Assembly: GCF_004151275.2 (NCBI RefSeq)
Contig: NZ_CP130821.1
Span: forward strand, 744,001-808,000
DNA: 64,000 bases
Direction of reading: 5' to 3'
Origin: Flavobacterium dauae
GTDB lineage: Bacteria > Bacteroidota > Bacteroidia > Flavobacteriales > Flavobacteriaceae
Below, piece after piece: positions 33,603 through 41,607 of this stretch; within the stretch, counting starts at the first letter, position 1, and the number at the start of each line of letters is the position of its first letter. Below the pieces are notes generated by a model. That model was given only the letters and a program-made list of their open reading frames with translations. It did no database searches and was not told the DNA's origin. The translations under genes were made by a program, and so were the position numbers.

Positions 33603-33664
33603 ATTCCTAATTCTTTCCCAATTTGATACTGAACTTTGCCTTGTAATATTAAATAAATCAAATT

Positions 33665-34093
33665 ATGAAAAAGTTAGTTGTAGCAATTGCTTTATTGATA
33701 GGAAGTGTAACTTTTGCACAAGACCGTGTAATTACTTTTAACGAATTGCCAAAAGCAGGTCAGCAGTTCATAACCAAATATTTTGGTGCAAAACAGGTAA
33801 GTTTGGTAACGTTAGACGACGATTATCTTTCTAAGGATTATGAATTGATTTTAACCAACGGAACAAAAATTGAATTTGCGGGCAACGGAGAATGGAAAGA
33901 AATTGATGGTAAACGAAACACAATTCCCACCGGATTTATTCCTAAAAACATTCTTTCGTACGTTAAAAAGAGTTTTCCAAATACCGAAATTGTAAAAATT
34001 GAAAGAGCACGTTTAGGATACAATGTAGAATTAACAAACGGTTTAGATTTAGATTTTAACAGTAAAGGAAATTTTTTACGTGTAGATGATTAA
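33665..34093 (+). CDS. secreted PepSY-like protein
   Basis: 142 aa with a signal peptide (SVTFAQ). Two similar alpha-beta units typical of the PepSY-like/DUF2874 fold: FNELPKAGQQFITKYFGAKQVS...YELILTNGTKIEFAGNGEWKEID, then IPKNILSYVKKSFPNTEIVKIE...YNVELTNGLDLDFNSKGNFLRVDD. In Bacteroidota such genes are often next to, and under control of, a two-component system, as here; a periplasmic sensing or buffering role is inferred. Confidence 0.85.
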   Translation: MKKLVVAIALLIGSVTFAQDRVITFNELPKAGQQFITKYFGAKQVSLVTLDDDYLSKDYELILTNGTKIEFAGNGEWKEIDGKRNTIPTGFIPKNILSYVKKSFPNTEIVKIERARLGYNVELTNGLDLDFNSKGNFLRVDD

Positions 34094-34109
34094 TAGAAAA
34101 TATGTAGAA

Positions 34110-34148
34110 AATGCGCTGTGAGTACAAGAATTCACAGCGTATTTTTTA
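34110..34148. terminator. bidirectional terminator
   Basis: AATGCGCTGTGA and TTCACAGCGTATT arms, T-run; between convergent genes. Confidence 0.8.
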
Positions 34149-34157
34149 TTTAGATTT

Positions 34158-34466
34158 TTACAAAACAGGATGAGTGGAACCTACATATTCTAACACCTGA
34201 ACTTTATGAGAGTTATTCAATCCGCTATCGTCTCTCATCTTTTGAAAATTTAAAAACGATGGGGTATTTAATACTTCGTTTTGAATTTGTTCGTCTTTGT
34301 AATTAGAAACATGGGAAAAAGTAATGCCATCATCATTCAAGAAAACGGCATAGTTAAATCGAGATTGGTCTAATTGTTTAAAATCGTTTAAAAATACTGA
34401 AATATTCTTTTTGTTTTCAGTAACAAATTCAGGTTTTACGGTATAACTTACAATTACGTGTATCAT
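34158..34466 (-). CDS. antibiotic biosynthesis monooxygenase (ABM)-like small protein
   Basis: 102 aa from ATG 34466 (MIHVIVSYTVKPEFV). A longer in-frame start at 34493 would overlap the upstream hydrolase gene; the shorter form leaves a 4-bp gap. Ferredoxin-like alpha/beta pattern of ABM-domain dimers. Last gene of a three-gene operon with the alpha/beta hydrolase and the metallo-beta-lactamase. Function unclear; such proteins may be quinol monooxygenases or simply bind small aromatics. Confidence 0.6.
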   Translation of the reverse strand: MIHVIVSYTVKPEFVTENKKNISVFLNDFKQLDQSRFNYAVFLNDDGITFSHVSNYKDEQIQNEVLNTPSFLNFQKMRDDSGLNNSHKVQVLEYVGSTHPVL

Positions 34467-34470
34467 ATTA

Positions 34471-35022
34471 TTATTTGTTAAAATTATTTTCAATGAAAGA
34501 TTGTATCAACTCAATAAAACAAGCAGTTTCCAGATTACTCAACGTGTGATTCCACTTGCCGGTAATTATTCGGTTGTTTTTGTGCAAACGTTGATAGGTG
34601 TAGTTGTAATCTAAAACTTCATCGTTTTCTCCCAAAATAATTAATCCGTTGGCTAAATCTTCTGACGGATTTTTTAATTGATTTGCCAGCAACATCGGGA
34701 AATTGTAATTGTCTATTTTTCGTTGTTCCACATTTAATAGCGGATTTATCAGTACAAATGCTATTTTTTTATCAGCAAATTGTTCTAAAAGCTGGTAGGT
34801 AAAATTTCCGCCAGTTGATGATCCTATTAAGCAAATCGGTTCGCTCCAATCAATTTCGCTTTCAAGCTGTAAAGTCAGTTGTTCTAAAATATCCGGCTGG
34901 TGTTCGTTCCATTCCAACGCAATTGCTTTTGCATTATTTTCCGTTGCGTGTGCCAGAATTTTTTTAAATTTATTGCTGCCTGCACCTGTTGTTCCAAAAC
35001 CGTGAATGTAAACGTACTGCAT
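34471..35022 (-). CDS. alpha/beta hydrolase (YqiA/UPF0227-like)
   Basis: 183 aa. IHGFGTTGAGSNKFK at the N terminus and the nucleophile elbow LIGSSTGGN (GxSxGG) define a small esterase fold; an Asp in ILGENDEVLDY and a His in GKWNHTLSN complete a triad. Its ATG overlaps the stop of the metallo-beta-lactamase gene (TAATG), so the two are translationally coupled. Substrate unknown. Confidence 0.8.
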   Translation of the reverse strand: MQYVYIHGFGTTGAGSNKFKKILAHATENNAKAIALEWNEHQPDILEQLTLQLESEIDWSEPICLIGSSTGGNFTYQLLEQFADKKIAFVLINPLLNVEQRKIDNYNFPMLLANQLKNPSEDLANGLIILGENDEVLDYNYTYQRLHKNNRIITGKWNHTLSNLETACFIELIQSFIENNFNK

Positions 35023-35774
35023 TATTTTTGTATGAATAATTTTATGGTGTAATCAATTAAATCGGTGTTACCTATTGCACCATGTCCGGGAATTACTACC
35101 TTGGTATCGGTAATGTTTGCTTTTAATTTGGTTGCGGTATTTGCCCAAGCGGTTTCGTTGGCATCTTCTAAATTTCCTTTTGTAGCGTTTAATTCTTTAA
35201 TCAAACAGCCGCCAAACAAAACTTTTTCATTAGGATAATACGCTACGATATTGTCTTTCGTGTGTCCTTCACCAAAAAAATAAAGTTCGGCAAATTGGTT
35301 TCCAACGGCTATTTTTTCTTGATTATCGAACGATTTTAAAGGAACAGGAAGATTTTTTGCTTTGGCAATTTCGATTGTTTTGCTGTTTGCTATCGATGGA
35401 ATATGGTGTTTGTGAAACGCATTTAATCCGCCCAAACAATCATCGTGAAAATGGGTAGGAACAACCGCATTTATTTTGCTTTTTAAGCTGTTTTGAATCC
35501 ATTGGATCAATTCTTCAGAAATTTCATCATTCACAGGCGTATCAAAAACTACCGTTTCGTTATTGTTGTGAACAATCATTCCGTTGCATGGCACATTGCC
35601 AAAACTTGTGGTTTGTAAAAAAGATGTGTGCTGATACACGTTCGGCGTAACTTGAGTAATAACTAATGTTTCGGACTGATAAACGGTTTTGTTTTCCGGT
35701 TTTTTCTTTTGTGCAGAACAACTTAAAAGTAAGATCGAAATAAAAGAAAGCAGAAATAATTGAATGATTTTCAT
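35022..35774 (-). CDS. subclass B1 metallo-beta-lactamase, lipoprotein type
   Basis: 250 aa. The signal peptide ends in a lipobox (LLLSC), so the enzyme should be lipid-anchored, as NDM-type enzymes are. The B1 zinc sites are complete: HFHDDCLGG (H116, H118, D120 by standard numbering), GEGHTKDN (H196), GGCLIK (C221 with K224), and PGHG (H263). The B1 hallmark GNLEDAN (N233 region) is also present. Hydrolysis of penicillins, cephalosporins or carbapenems is likely from the family, but the spectrum cannot be read from sequence. The gene has its own two-box promoter and leads an operon with a hydrolase and an ABM-like protein. Confidence 0.9.
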   Translation of the reverse strand: MKIIQLFLLSFISILLLSCSAQKKKPENKTVYQSETLVITQVTPNVYQHTSFLQTTSFGNVPCNGMIVHNNNETVVFDTPVNDEISEELIQWIQNSLKSKINAVVPTHFHDDCLGGLNAFHKHHIPSIANSKTIEIAKAKNLPVPLKSFDNQEKIAVGNQFAELYFFGEGHTKDNIVAYYPNEKVLFGGCLIKELNATKGNLEDANETAWANTATKLKANITDTKVVIPGHGAIGNTDLIDYTIKLFIQK

Positions 35775-35791
35775 GGGAGATTAATTTCATT

Positions 35792-35822
35792 CAAAAGTAC
35801 AAAAACAAAAAATCCGTTTCAA
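35792..35822 (-). promoter_or_regulatory. promoter of the metallo-beta-lactamase operon
   Basis: On the minus strand, TTG (complement of 35820-35822), 20-bp spacer, TACTTTTG (complement of 35792-35799), full TAnnTTTG match. Overlaps the terminator of the upstream DUF3060 gene. Confidence 0.7.
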
Positions 35823-35838
35823 TTTAAAAACGGATTTT
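35805..35838 (-). terminator. terminator of the DUF3060 gene
   Basis: AAAATCCGTTT and AAAACGGATTTT arms with a 6-8 nt loop; T-run on the minus strand. Confidence 0.75.
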
Positions 35839-35844
35839 AACTGC

Positions 35845-36186
35845 TTATATTTTCGTTATTTTATTATTTACTCCAGCCACTGCGGTTGTAACTTTACCAT
35901 CGGCTGTCGATGTTTTCTTGTAATTCACTTTATTTCCGGTGCCTTCAATACTAATCGATTTTACATCATCAACCGTAACCACATTATCCACACCTTCAAC
36001 CTTAATAGCATTGCAAGTGCCAATAATTGTAACTTTGTTGTTGGTGCCTTCAATTTTAATTGTTTCGTCACCGGTAGCTTCTATCTTTTTAGTAACGCCA
36101 ACGCCTTCTACCACAATTTCTTTTTGTTGTGCAAAAGCTGTTAATGAACCTAAACATAAAATCATGATTGCTAATTGCTTTTTCAT
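35845..36186 (-). CDS. secreted DUF3060-type beta-repeat protein
   Basis: 113 aa with a signal peptide (LTAFAQ). The mature part is a beta-solenoid-like series of short units with a G-x-x-N-x-V/I core: EGTNNKVTIIG, EGVDNVVTVDD, EGTGNKVNYKK and AGVNNKITKI. Matches the DUF3060 pattern. Cell-surface or periplasmic; function unknown. Confidence 0.75.
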   Translation of the reverse strand: MKKQLAIMILCLGSLTAFAQQKEIVVEGVGVTKKIEATGDETIKIEGTNNKVTIIGTCNAIKVEGVDNVVTVDDVKSISIEGTGNKVNYKKTSTADGKVTTAVAGVNNKITKI

Positions 36187-36236
36187 AGTTTTTTCTTTTT
36201 GATTTAAAAATACAATTTTAATGCCAGATTATCAAA

Positions 36237-36803
36237 CTAATAATACAAATGAAATCCTAAATTGGTGCAAAGGGCGTAATGTTTTTGAAACAGGGCTTCA
36301 ACAACATCGGTAACATCATCAAAATCGGGGTACAGACTAAAAAAATGATAATCTAACAACATACTGCTTGTAAAGTTTTGGTGCTGATAACCCGAAATGG
36401 CTTTTGCACCGGTAACATCTAAAAAATATTGAGCCGTTTCGCTATCTAAATTCAGTGTTTTAGAATTGGCAAAATGTAGGGTTTTACCTTTTAATTTCCC
36501 TTCAAAAAGCTCGGCAATTTCTTCTAAAGTATATAAATAATCGTTAACAATAATCTCGTTTTCATTTCCGCTGCAAATAAAATACAATAGATCGTAATCT
36601 TTAAAATTCCGATCCTCATAAAGCAGCGTGTTTAAACTTTCTTCAAAATCTTCAATAGAATCAACGGCTTTGTAAGCATTTACAATACTGTGTTGTTTTA
36701 CCAGTTGTTCCAAAAGCGGAAAAATCTTGCTGTCTGTAGATTCATCGACGGTTTTAACGTACTCTAAACAAAATAATTTCAGTTGATTGTTAGATAAATA
36801 CAT
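36237..36803 (-). CDS. uncharacterised protein, possibly DUF6642
   Basis: 188 aa soluble protein. The C-terminal part (LDYHFFSLYPDFDDVTDVVEALF...LGFHLYY) and the middle (LLYFICSGNENEIIVNDYLYTLEEIAELF) resemble a flavobacterial family I recall as DUF6642, whose fold is caspase-like in its strand order; this recollection is not certain. No catalytic motif assigned. Gene lies upstream of frr on the same strand, but a frr terminator separates them. Confidence 0.55.
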   Translation of the reverse strand: MYLSNNQLKLFCLEYVKTVDESTDSKIFPLLEQLVKQHSIVNAYKAVDSIEDFEESLNTLLYEDRNFKDYDLLYFICSGNENEIIVNDYLYTLEEIAELFEGKLKGKTLHFANSKTLNLDSETAQYFLDVTGAKAISGYQHQNFTSSMLLDYHFFSLYPDFDDVTDVVEALFQKHYALCTNLGFHLYY

Positions 36804-36852
36804 TTTTAATGAATTTAAATTATGAGGTGGAAGAGAGTGGTAGATTCAGAAT

Positions 36853-36882
36853 AAAAAAATCTCCTGTTTTAAGGAGATTTTC
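36853..36882 (-). terminator. terminator of pyrH-frr
   Basis: AAAATCTCCT and AGGAGATTTT arms around a GTTTTA loop; T-run on the minus strand. Confidence 0.85.
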
Positions 36883-36884
36883 TG

Positions 36885-37448
36885 TTATACTTTCATGATT
36901 TCTGCTTCTTTTTCAGCGTAGATTTCATCAATTTTTTTTATGTAAACATCAGTTAATTTTTGTATGCGGTCTTCGGCATCTTTACAAACATCTTCAGAAG
37001 TTCCTTCTTTTTCCTGTTTCTTAATGTTGGTATTCGCATCTTTACGAGCATTACGAATTGATATTTTAGCGTCTTCGGCTTCGGTTTTTGCCTGTTTAGA
37101 TAAATCTCTACGACGCTCTTCTGTTAACGCCGGAATGTTAATGATAATCATATCACCGTTATTCATTGGATTTAATCCTAAATTAGCAATCATAATTGCT
37201 TTTTCAATAGGCTGTAACATATTTTTTTCCCAAGGAGTAACCGTTAACGTACGCGGATCGGGCACATTGATGTTTGCTACCTGAGATAAAGCCGTTGCCG
37301 ACCCGTAATAATCAACAAAAACAGCACCCAACATTTGCGGGTTTGCTTTACCGGCACGAATGTTTAACAAGGATTTCTTTAAGTGATCAATAGATCCTTC
37401 CATAGATTCTTTTGCTTCGTCTATAATAAAATTAATTTCTTCTGTCAT
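36885..37448 (-). CDS. frr: ribosome recycling factor
   Basis: 187 aa from ATG 37448 (MTEEINFIIDEAKESM); an upstream in-frame ATG at 37484 lies inside pyrH and is rejected. The family core is clear: LLNIRAGKANPQMLG, VDYYGSATALSQVANINVPDPRTLTV, and ITEERRRDLSKQ-like PALTEERRRDLSKQAKTEAED. Splits post-termination ribosomes with EF-G. Cotranscribed with pyrH, the usual order. Confidence 0.95.
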   Translation of the reverse strand: MTEEINFIIDEAKESMEGSIDHLKKSLLNIRAGKANPQMLGAVFVDYYGSATALSQVANINVPDPRTLTVTPWEKNMLQPIEKAIMIANLGLNPMNNGDMIIINIPALTEERRRDLSKQAKTEAEDAKISIRNARKDANTNIKKQEKEGTSEDVCKDAEDRIQKLTDVYIKKIDEIYAEKEAEIMKV

Positions 37449-37464
37449 AACTGTATATTTTCTG

Positions 37465-38169
37465 TTAATAAACCGTTGTGCCAATGTTTTCGCCTTGGCA
37501 AACTTTTAATAAATTACTTTCTTTGTTCATATCAAAAACAACAATTGGCAAGTTGTTTTCCTGGCTTAATGTAAAAGCGGTAGTATCCATTACGTTTAAC
37601 CCTTTGTCTAACACATCTGCAAACGAGATGGTTTCGTATTTAACGGCATTCGGATCTTTTTCAGGGTCGGCAGTGTAAACACCATCAACACGAGTACCTT
37701 TTAAAATAACATCGGCCCCCACTTCAATACCTCTTAAAACAGCAGCGGTATCGGTTGTAAAATACGGATTTCCTGTTCCGGCACCAAAAATTACAATTCT
37801 GCCTTTTTCTAAATGGCGAACGGCTCTACGCTTAATGTAAGGTTCTGCAATTGCTTCAATTTTTAAGGCAGTTTGTAAACGGGTAAGCATTCCGGCATCT
37901 TCCAAAGCACCTTGTAATGCCATTCCGTTAATTACGGTTGCCAGCATTCCCATATAATCGCCCTGAACGCGATCCATACCTTTACTTGCTCCGGCAACAC
38001 CTCTAAAAATGTTTCCTCCGCCAATTACAATGGCTACTTCAACACCTAAATCAACAACTTTTTTTATTTCTTGTGCGTATTCGGCTAAACGGTTAGGATC
38101 GATACCGTATTGGTTATCACCCATTAATGCTTCGCCGCTTAATTTTAGAAGTATTCTTTTGTATTTCAT
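37465..38169 (-). CDS. pyrH: UMP kinase
   Basis: 234 aa amino-acid-kinase-fold enzyme making UDP from UMP. Motifs: [23 protein letters not shown], and [31 protein letters not shown] -7 box TATATTTG (complement of 38190-38197) lies 20 bp upstream. First gene of pyrH-frr. Confidence 0.95.
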   Translation of the reverse strand: MKYKRILLKLSGEALMGDNQYGIDPNRLAEYAQEIKKVVDLGVEVAIVIGGGNIFRGVAGASKGMDRVQGDYMGMLATVINGMALQGALEDAGMLTRLQTALKIEAIAEPYIKRRAVRHLEKGRIVIFGAGTGNPYFTTDTAAVLRGIEVGADVILKGTRVDGVYTADPEKDPNAVKYETISFADVLDKGLNVMDTTAFTLSQENNLPIVVFDMNKESNLLKVCQGENIGTTVY

Positions 38170-38244
38170 TTCGAAGAAAAATTTATTTGCAAATATACCA
38201 TTTTTGCTATTGTTTAAAAACGTATGTAAGAATTAATTTGAAAG

Positions 38245-38345
38245 CAGTAAAGTTTAAAGTTTAAAGTTCAAAGTTCAAAGTTCAAAGTTCAAAGTTCAAA
38301 GTTGAATGTCTTTAGTTTTTTGACTTTTATCTTTAGTCTTTCGCC
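38245..38345 (+). repeat. heptamer repeat array (AAAGTTC type) with palindromic partner
   Basis: G-T-T triplets recur every 7 bp from 38252 to 38301 (eight units, AAAGTTT then AAAGTTC), followed by a partner region rich in GACTTTT and GTCTTT. Intergenic, between pyrH and the patatin gene. Same 7-bp period as arrays at 19343-19374 and inside leuS. Confidence 0.85.
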
Positions 38346-39137
38346 TCAAAACGCTATTTTATCTTTTATTTTTTCAAAGTTTTGTTTTGCTTCTGTATAT
38401 CCAATTTCAAAAATTTCGTCCATTCTTTTTTTCGATGTTTCAAAGGTACTGTAATTTGCCAGTTTTTCTGGTTGAATGTGCCAGTCACACAATTCGTTTT
38501 GCGGAAAAGTGTTTTGCATCATCATAATTTCAAAAGCGCGTAATGCCACCGATTTTATCGAGGTAAACCGTGTTTGATTGTACATTAACACCGGATTTAC
38601 GTTGCTGCCTATTAAAAAATCACAACGCCCTTGAATGGTGTTTACCGGATAATTGTTTAAAATACCGCCATCGCTGTAAACACGGTTGTTGATTACCACT
38701 GGAGAAAACACGCCCGGAAATGCACTTGATGCTAAAATTGCCGAAACTACTTTGGTGTTTTTGTGAAAGATCTTTAGCTTGCCGCGTTCAATTTCGGTTG
38801 CCGAAATGTACAGTTCAATGTCTAACTCTTTAATGGTTTTGTTGCCAAATTCTCTTTCAAGATACCGGGCAAACTGATCGGCATCTAAAAAACCAGCTTT
38901 TCTAAAAGATAAATGACTCCAGCTAAATAAATTTACCGATTTAAAAAAACTTAAAATATCTTTAGGTTTCATTCCGTTGGCATACAGTCCGCCTACGATA
39001 GAACCTGCACTTGTTCCCGATATAATTTCGGGAAAAATTTTCTGTTCGTTTAAAAACTGCAACACACCTGCGTGCGCAATTCCTTTGTGTCCGCCGCCCG
39101 ATAGCGCCAAACCAAAAACAGTTGAGTTGTTATTCAT
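38346..39137 (-). CDS. patatin-like phospholipase
   Basis: 263 aa cytosolic lipid acyl hydrolase. Oxyanion motif SGGGHKGIAHAG, nucleophile GTSAGSIVGG (Ser), and the catalytic DGG (YSDGGILNNYP) are all present, forming the Ser-Asp dyad. Bacterial patatins of this short form hydrolyse membrane lipids; substrate not known. Confidence 0.92.
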   Translation of the reverse strand: MNNNSTVFGLALSGGGHKGIAHAGVLQFLNEQKIFPEIISGTSAGSIVGGLYANGMKPKDILSFFKSVNLFSWSHLSFRKAGFLDADQFARYLEREFGNKTIKELDIELYISATEIERGKLKIFHKNTKVVSAILASSAFPGVFSPVVINNRVYSDGGILNNYPVNTIQGRCDFLIGSNVNPVLMYNQTRFTSIKSVALRAFEIMMMQNTFPQNELCDWHIQPEKLANYSTFETSKKRMDEIFEIGYTEAKQNFEKIKDKIAF

Positions 39138-39183
39138 TATTTTTGTAACGTTAAATCGTTATTTTTGCCTAAAATTACAAATT

Positions 39184-39789
39184 ATGCAGATGATATTTCA
39201 AAAAGCATTGAAAAATTCAATGTTATACATTGATTATTTAAATTTGATTGACCAAAAAATTAACGAGAACAGTTCAACCGGACACGAGCAAAACGAGATG
39301 CTGACCGATTTTACAAAACTGAACCGTACCCGAATGAAGCGTTTAGATAAAACCCAGCAAATACTTCCTGAATTGGAAACAATTACAAAAAACATTACCG
39401 AAAAACAGGTGTGGATTGTACTTACCGAAAGCTGGTGTGGCGATGCTGCACAAAATGTACCTGTTTTACAAAAGCTTGCCGAAATGAATCCGTTGATTGA
39501 TTTACGCTTGGTTTTACGCGATGATAACGATGAATTAATGCAAAAGTATTTAACTAATGGTGGAAAATCGATCCCTAAATTAATTGCTGTTTCTGCTGAT
39601 TTAGATAAGGAATTGTTTACTTGGGGACCACGCCCAGCAACGGCTCAAGTAGAAGTAAAAAGACTTTTAGATGAGAACGGTGGTTTTAACGAAAAAGTAA
39701 AAGAAGGTATCCAGATTTGGTACAACAATGACAAAGGAATTTCTATGCAGAATGAGTTGATGGAGCTATTAAAAAACGCAGCTAATTAA
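39184..39789 (+). CDS. thioredoxin-fold protein (TlpA/thioredoxin family, WCGDA motif)
   Basis: 201 aa from ATG 39184 (MQMIFQKALKN). The frame is open upstream into the patatin gene, but a -7 box TATTTTTG at 39160-39167 places the start here. Thioredoxin fold around residues 75-185, with the active-site position VLTESWCGDAAQNVP: only one Cys (WCGD) remains of the CxxC, so classical dithiol exchange is not expected. Function unknown; a monothiol or peroxiredoxin-linked role is possible. Confidence 0.78.
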   Translation: MQMIFQKALKNSMLYIDYLNLIDQKINENSSTGHEQNEMLTDFTKLNRTRMKRLDKTQQILPELETITKNITEKQVWIVLTESWCGDAAQNVPVLQKLAEMNPLIDLRLVLRDDNDELMQKYLTNGGKSIPKLIAVSADLDKELFTWGPRPATAQVEVKRLLDENGGFNEKVKEGIQIWYNNDKGISMQNELMELLKNAAN

Positions 39790-39805
39790 GCTGCGTTTTT
39801 ATTTA
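39772..39805 (+). terminator. terminator overlapping the stop codon
   Basis: AAAAACGCAGCT and AGCTGCGTTTTT arms around AATTA; the TAA stop is in the loop. Confidence 0.85.
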
Positions 39806-39824
39806 TTATTAGAGATATTTTTCG

Positions 39825-39906
39825 TTTGTCATTCAGAGTGAAATGAAATGTAACGAAGAATCTAGTTTAATTTCTAATGAGATTCCTCCTTCGTCGGAAT
39901 GACAAA
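39825..39906. repeat. dispersed palindromic repeat with 10-bp terminal inverted repeats
   Basis: 82-bp unit with perfect ends TTTGTCATTC and GAATGACAAA and inner arms AACGAAGAATCT and AGATTCCTCCTTCG. MITE- or REP-like, same family as 22587-22640. Confidence 0.8.
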
Positions 39907-39924
39907 ATTATTGCCAAATTAATA

Positions 39925-40788
39925 TTATTTCAACAAAGCATTTGTTCGTCTAATAGCTTCGGCATCTTTATAATCTAACCATTGTTGACCATTGCGTTTG
40001 CGCATAAAATTATCATACAAACGGTTAAATGTTACATTTTTTAAACCAGCAAATAAATTTTTTGGTCTGCCGGCTAACGATCGTAAACTTAACGAAAATC
40101 CTGGAGTTTGATATTTCATATAATGCCACCAACCTTCGGGCATGTACAACATTTCGCCGTGCTGTAACTGCGTAATGTACGGATTTACTTTTTTTAGTGC
40201 CGGGAAACGCTCAAAATCGGGATTGTCAAAATCAATATCTTCATGACAAATCCACGAATACGGTAGGCGATACATGTATTTTGTTTCTTTTGGATCTACC
40301 AGCACACACTGTTTTTTTCCATTAAAATGAAAATGGAAAATGTTTGGAAAATCAATATCATAGTGCATAAAAACCTTGGCGTCTTCGCCACCAAAAAATA
40401 CCAACGGCAAACTTTTTATTAAACGCAAACCTAAATCGGGCCAACGCATATCGTCTTTCATTTGTGGTGCATCTTTCATAAGATTGTACAGAAAAATACG
40501 TAAGTCGGTAGGGCCTTTTTCTAAAATATCAATGTACTCTGCCATGGTCATTTTAAAATCGGGTTCGTTTACCTTTTTGGTATAATCGGTTTTTCTGCTG
40601 TCGTAAAGCGGAACTATTTTATCGCCGGCAATTTCTTTAATAAAGTCTAAATTCCACTTGGTAAATGCAGGCCAGTCTTCAATTTGATTGGTAATTACCA
40701 CAGGTTTTTGTTTTTTGTAGTAATTTTCTATAAACTCTTTTTTGGTAAGTTTTTTTACACGTTCAATTTCTATATAATTAAAACTCAT
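39925..40788 (-). CDS. JmjC-like cupin (cupin_8) Fe(II)/2-oxoglutarate-type oxygenase
   Basis: 287 aa. N-terminal KQKPVVITNQIEDWPA is typical of cupin_8 / FIH-like proteins. The iron triad is visible: HYD (in VFMHYDIDFPNIF) and the distal His in MPEGWWHYMKYQ; FHFHFNGKKQCVLVDP holds the 2-oxoglutarate-side strand. Probably hydroxylates a protein or tRNA substrate; the substrate is unknown. Lone gene. Confidence 0.85.
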   Translation of the reverse strand: MSFNYIEIERVKKLTKKEFIENYYKKQKPVVITNQIEDWPAFTKWNLDFIKEIAGDKIVPLYDSRKTDYTKKVNEPDFKMTMAEYIDILEKGPTDLRIFLYNLMKDAPQMKDDMRWPDLGLRLIKSLPLVFFGGEDAKVFMHYDIDFPNIFHFHFNGKKQCVLVDPKETKYMYRLPYSWICHEDIDFDNPDFERFPALKKVNPYITQLQHGEMLYMPEGWWHYMKYQTPGFSLSLRSLAGRPKNLFAGLKNVTFNRLYDNFMRKRNGQQWLDYKDAEAIRRTNALLK

Positions 40789-40981
40789 ACTTCAATTTTA
40801 CTTAAATACTATTACGTATAAAAGTACGTAAATTTAAAGATTTGTTGTTTTTTATTGGACCTTTTTTTAATAGTAAACCTTTAATTTTTTTGACTAAAAA
40901 TTTCTGTATGCTTAACTTTTAGTTTGTAAGAATGATCTTAGATATTTGGCAAATGGTACATACGTTTTGATATGCTATACC

Positions 40982-41602
40982 TTAGAATGCGGAAAGTTTT
41001 GAAACGATTATTTTTTTATCAAGGCTCATTCCGCCTGGATTACATCCTGGTTTTCCTTCGGGTATTTCTATTCCGCGTTTTGCAAAATGATCCGTCCAAA
41101 CAGGAAAAAAGTTATCAGAACCAGGTTCTTTATACGTCATTGGGAATAATTTAAAAAACGGTTTGTTGTTATTGGCAAATTTAAAGGCATCGTAAATTAA
41201 TTCTGAACAATAGTATTTGCCGTTGTTGTATAAAAAATCATCGTCGTACGGAACACCAAGTTGACTTTTACAAAATTCAATGGCTAAAGGGATTAAATGT
41301 TGGTAGGGTTCTTTAATTGTTCCTTTGTAAATAGTGGAAGTTCGTTTTAAAAAATCATTGAGCGGTGTTTTCATCACGCATTTACTAACAGCCTCGTACA
41401 CATAAAAATCTTGGTTATTATCAGAATAAACCATTCCTACATGATTAAAATCTTGCCCTTCAAAGCCATCAGTAACCGCGTTAATGGCTTCGCACATACC
41501 GCCACAATTGATGTTGATAAACAACAAATCGCCGCTTTTTAATTCGGTTTTTTGAGCGAAAACGGATATAGAGAATAGTAAAAAGAAGATTGTATTTTTC
41601 AT
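40982..41602 (-). CDS. secreted YiiX/YebB-like NlpC/P60-superfamily cysteine hydrolase
   Basis: 206 aa with a signal peptide (ISVFAQ). Permuted papain-fold signature: an early GDLLFI region, FNHVGMVY with the catalytic His, and YYCSELIYDAF with the catalytic Cys. YiiX-type enzymes act on lipid or peptide amides. It lies 6 bp after a TPM-like gene on the same strand, probably an operon. Confidence 0.82.
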   Translation of the reverse strand: MKNTIFFLLFSISVFAQKTELKSGDLLFININCGGMCEAINAVTDGFEGQDFNHVGMVYSDNNQDFYVYEAVSKCVMKTPLNDFLKRTSTIYKGTIKEPYQHLIPLAIEFCKSQLGVPYDDDFLYNNGKYYCSELIYDAFKFANNNKPFFKLFPMTYKEPGSDNFFPVWTDHFAKRGIEIPEGKPGCNPGGMSLDKKIIVSKLSAF

Positions 41603-41607
41603 GTAAA

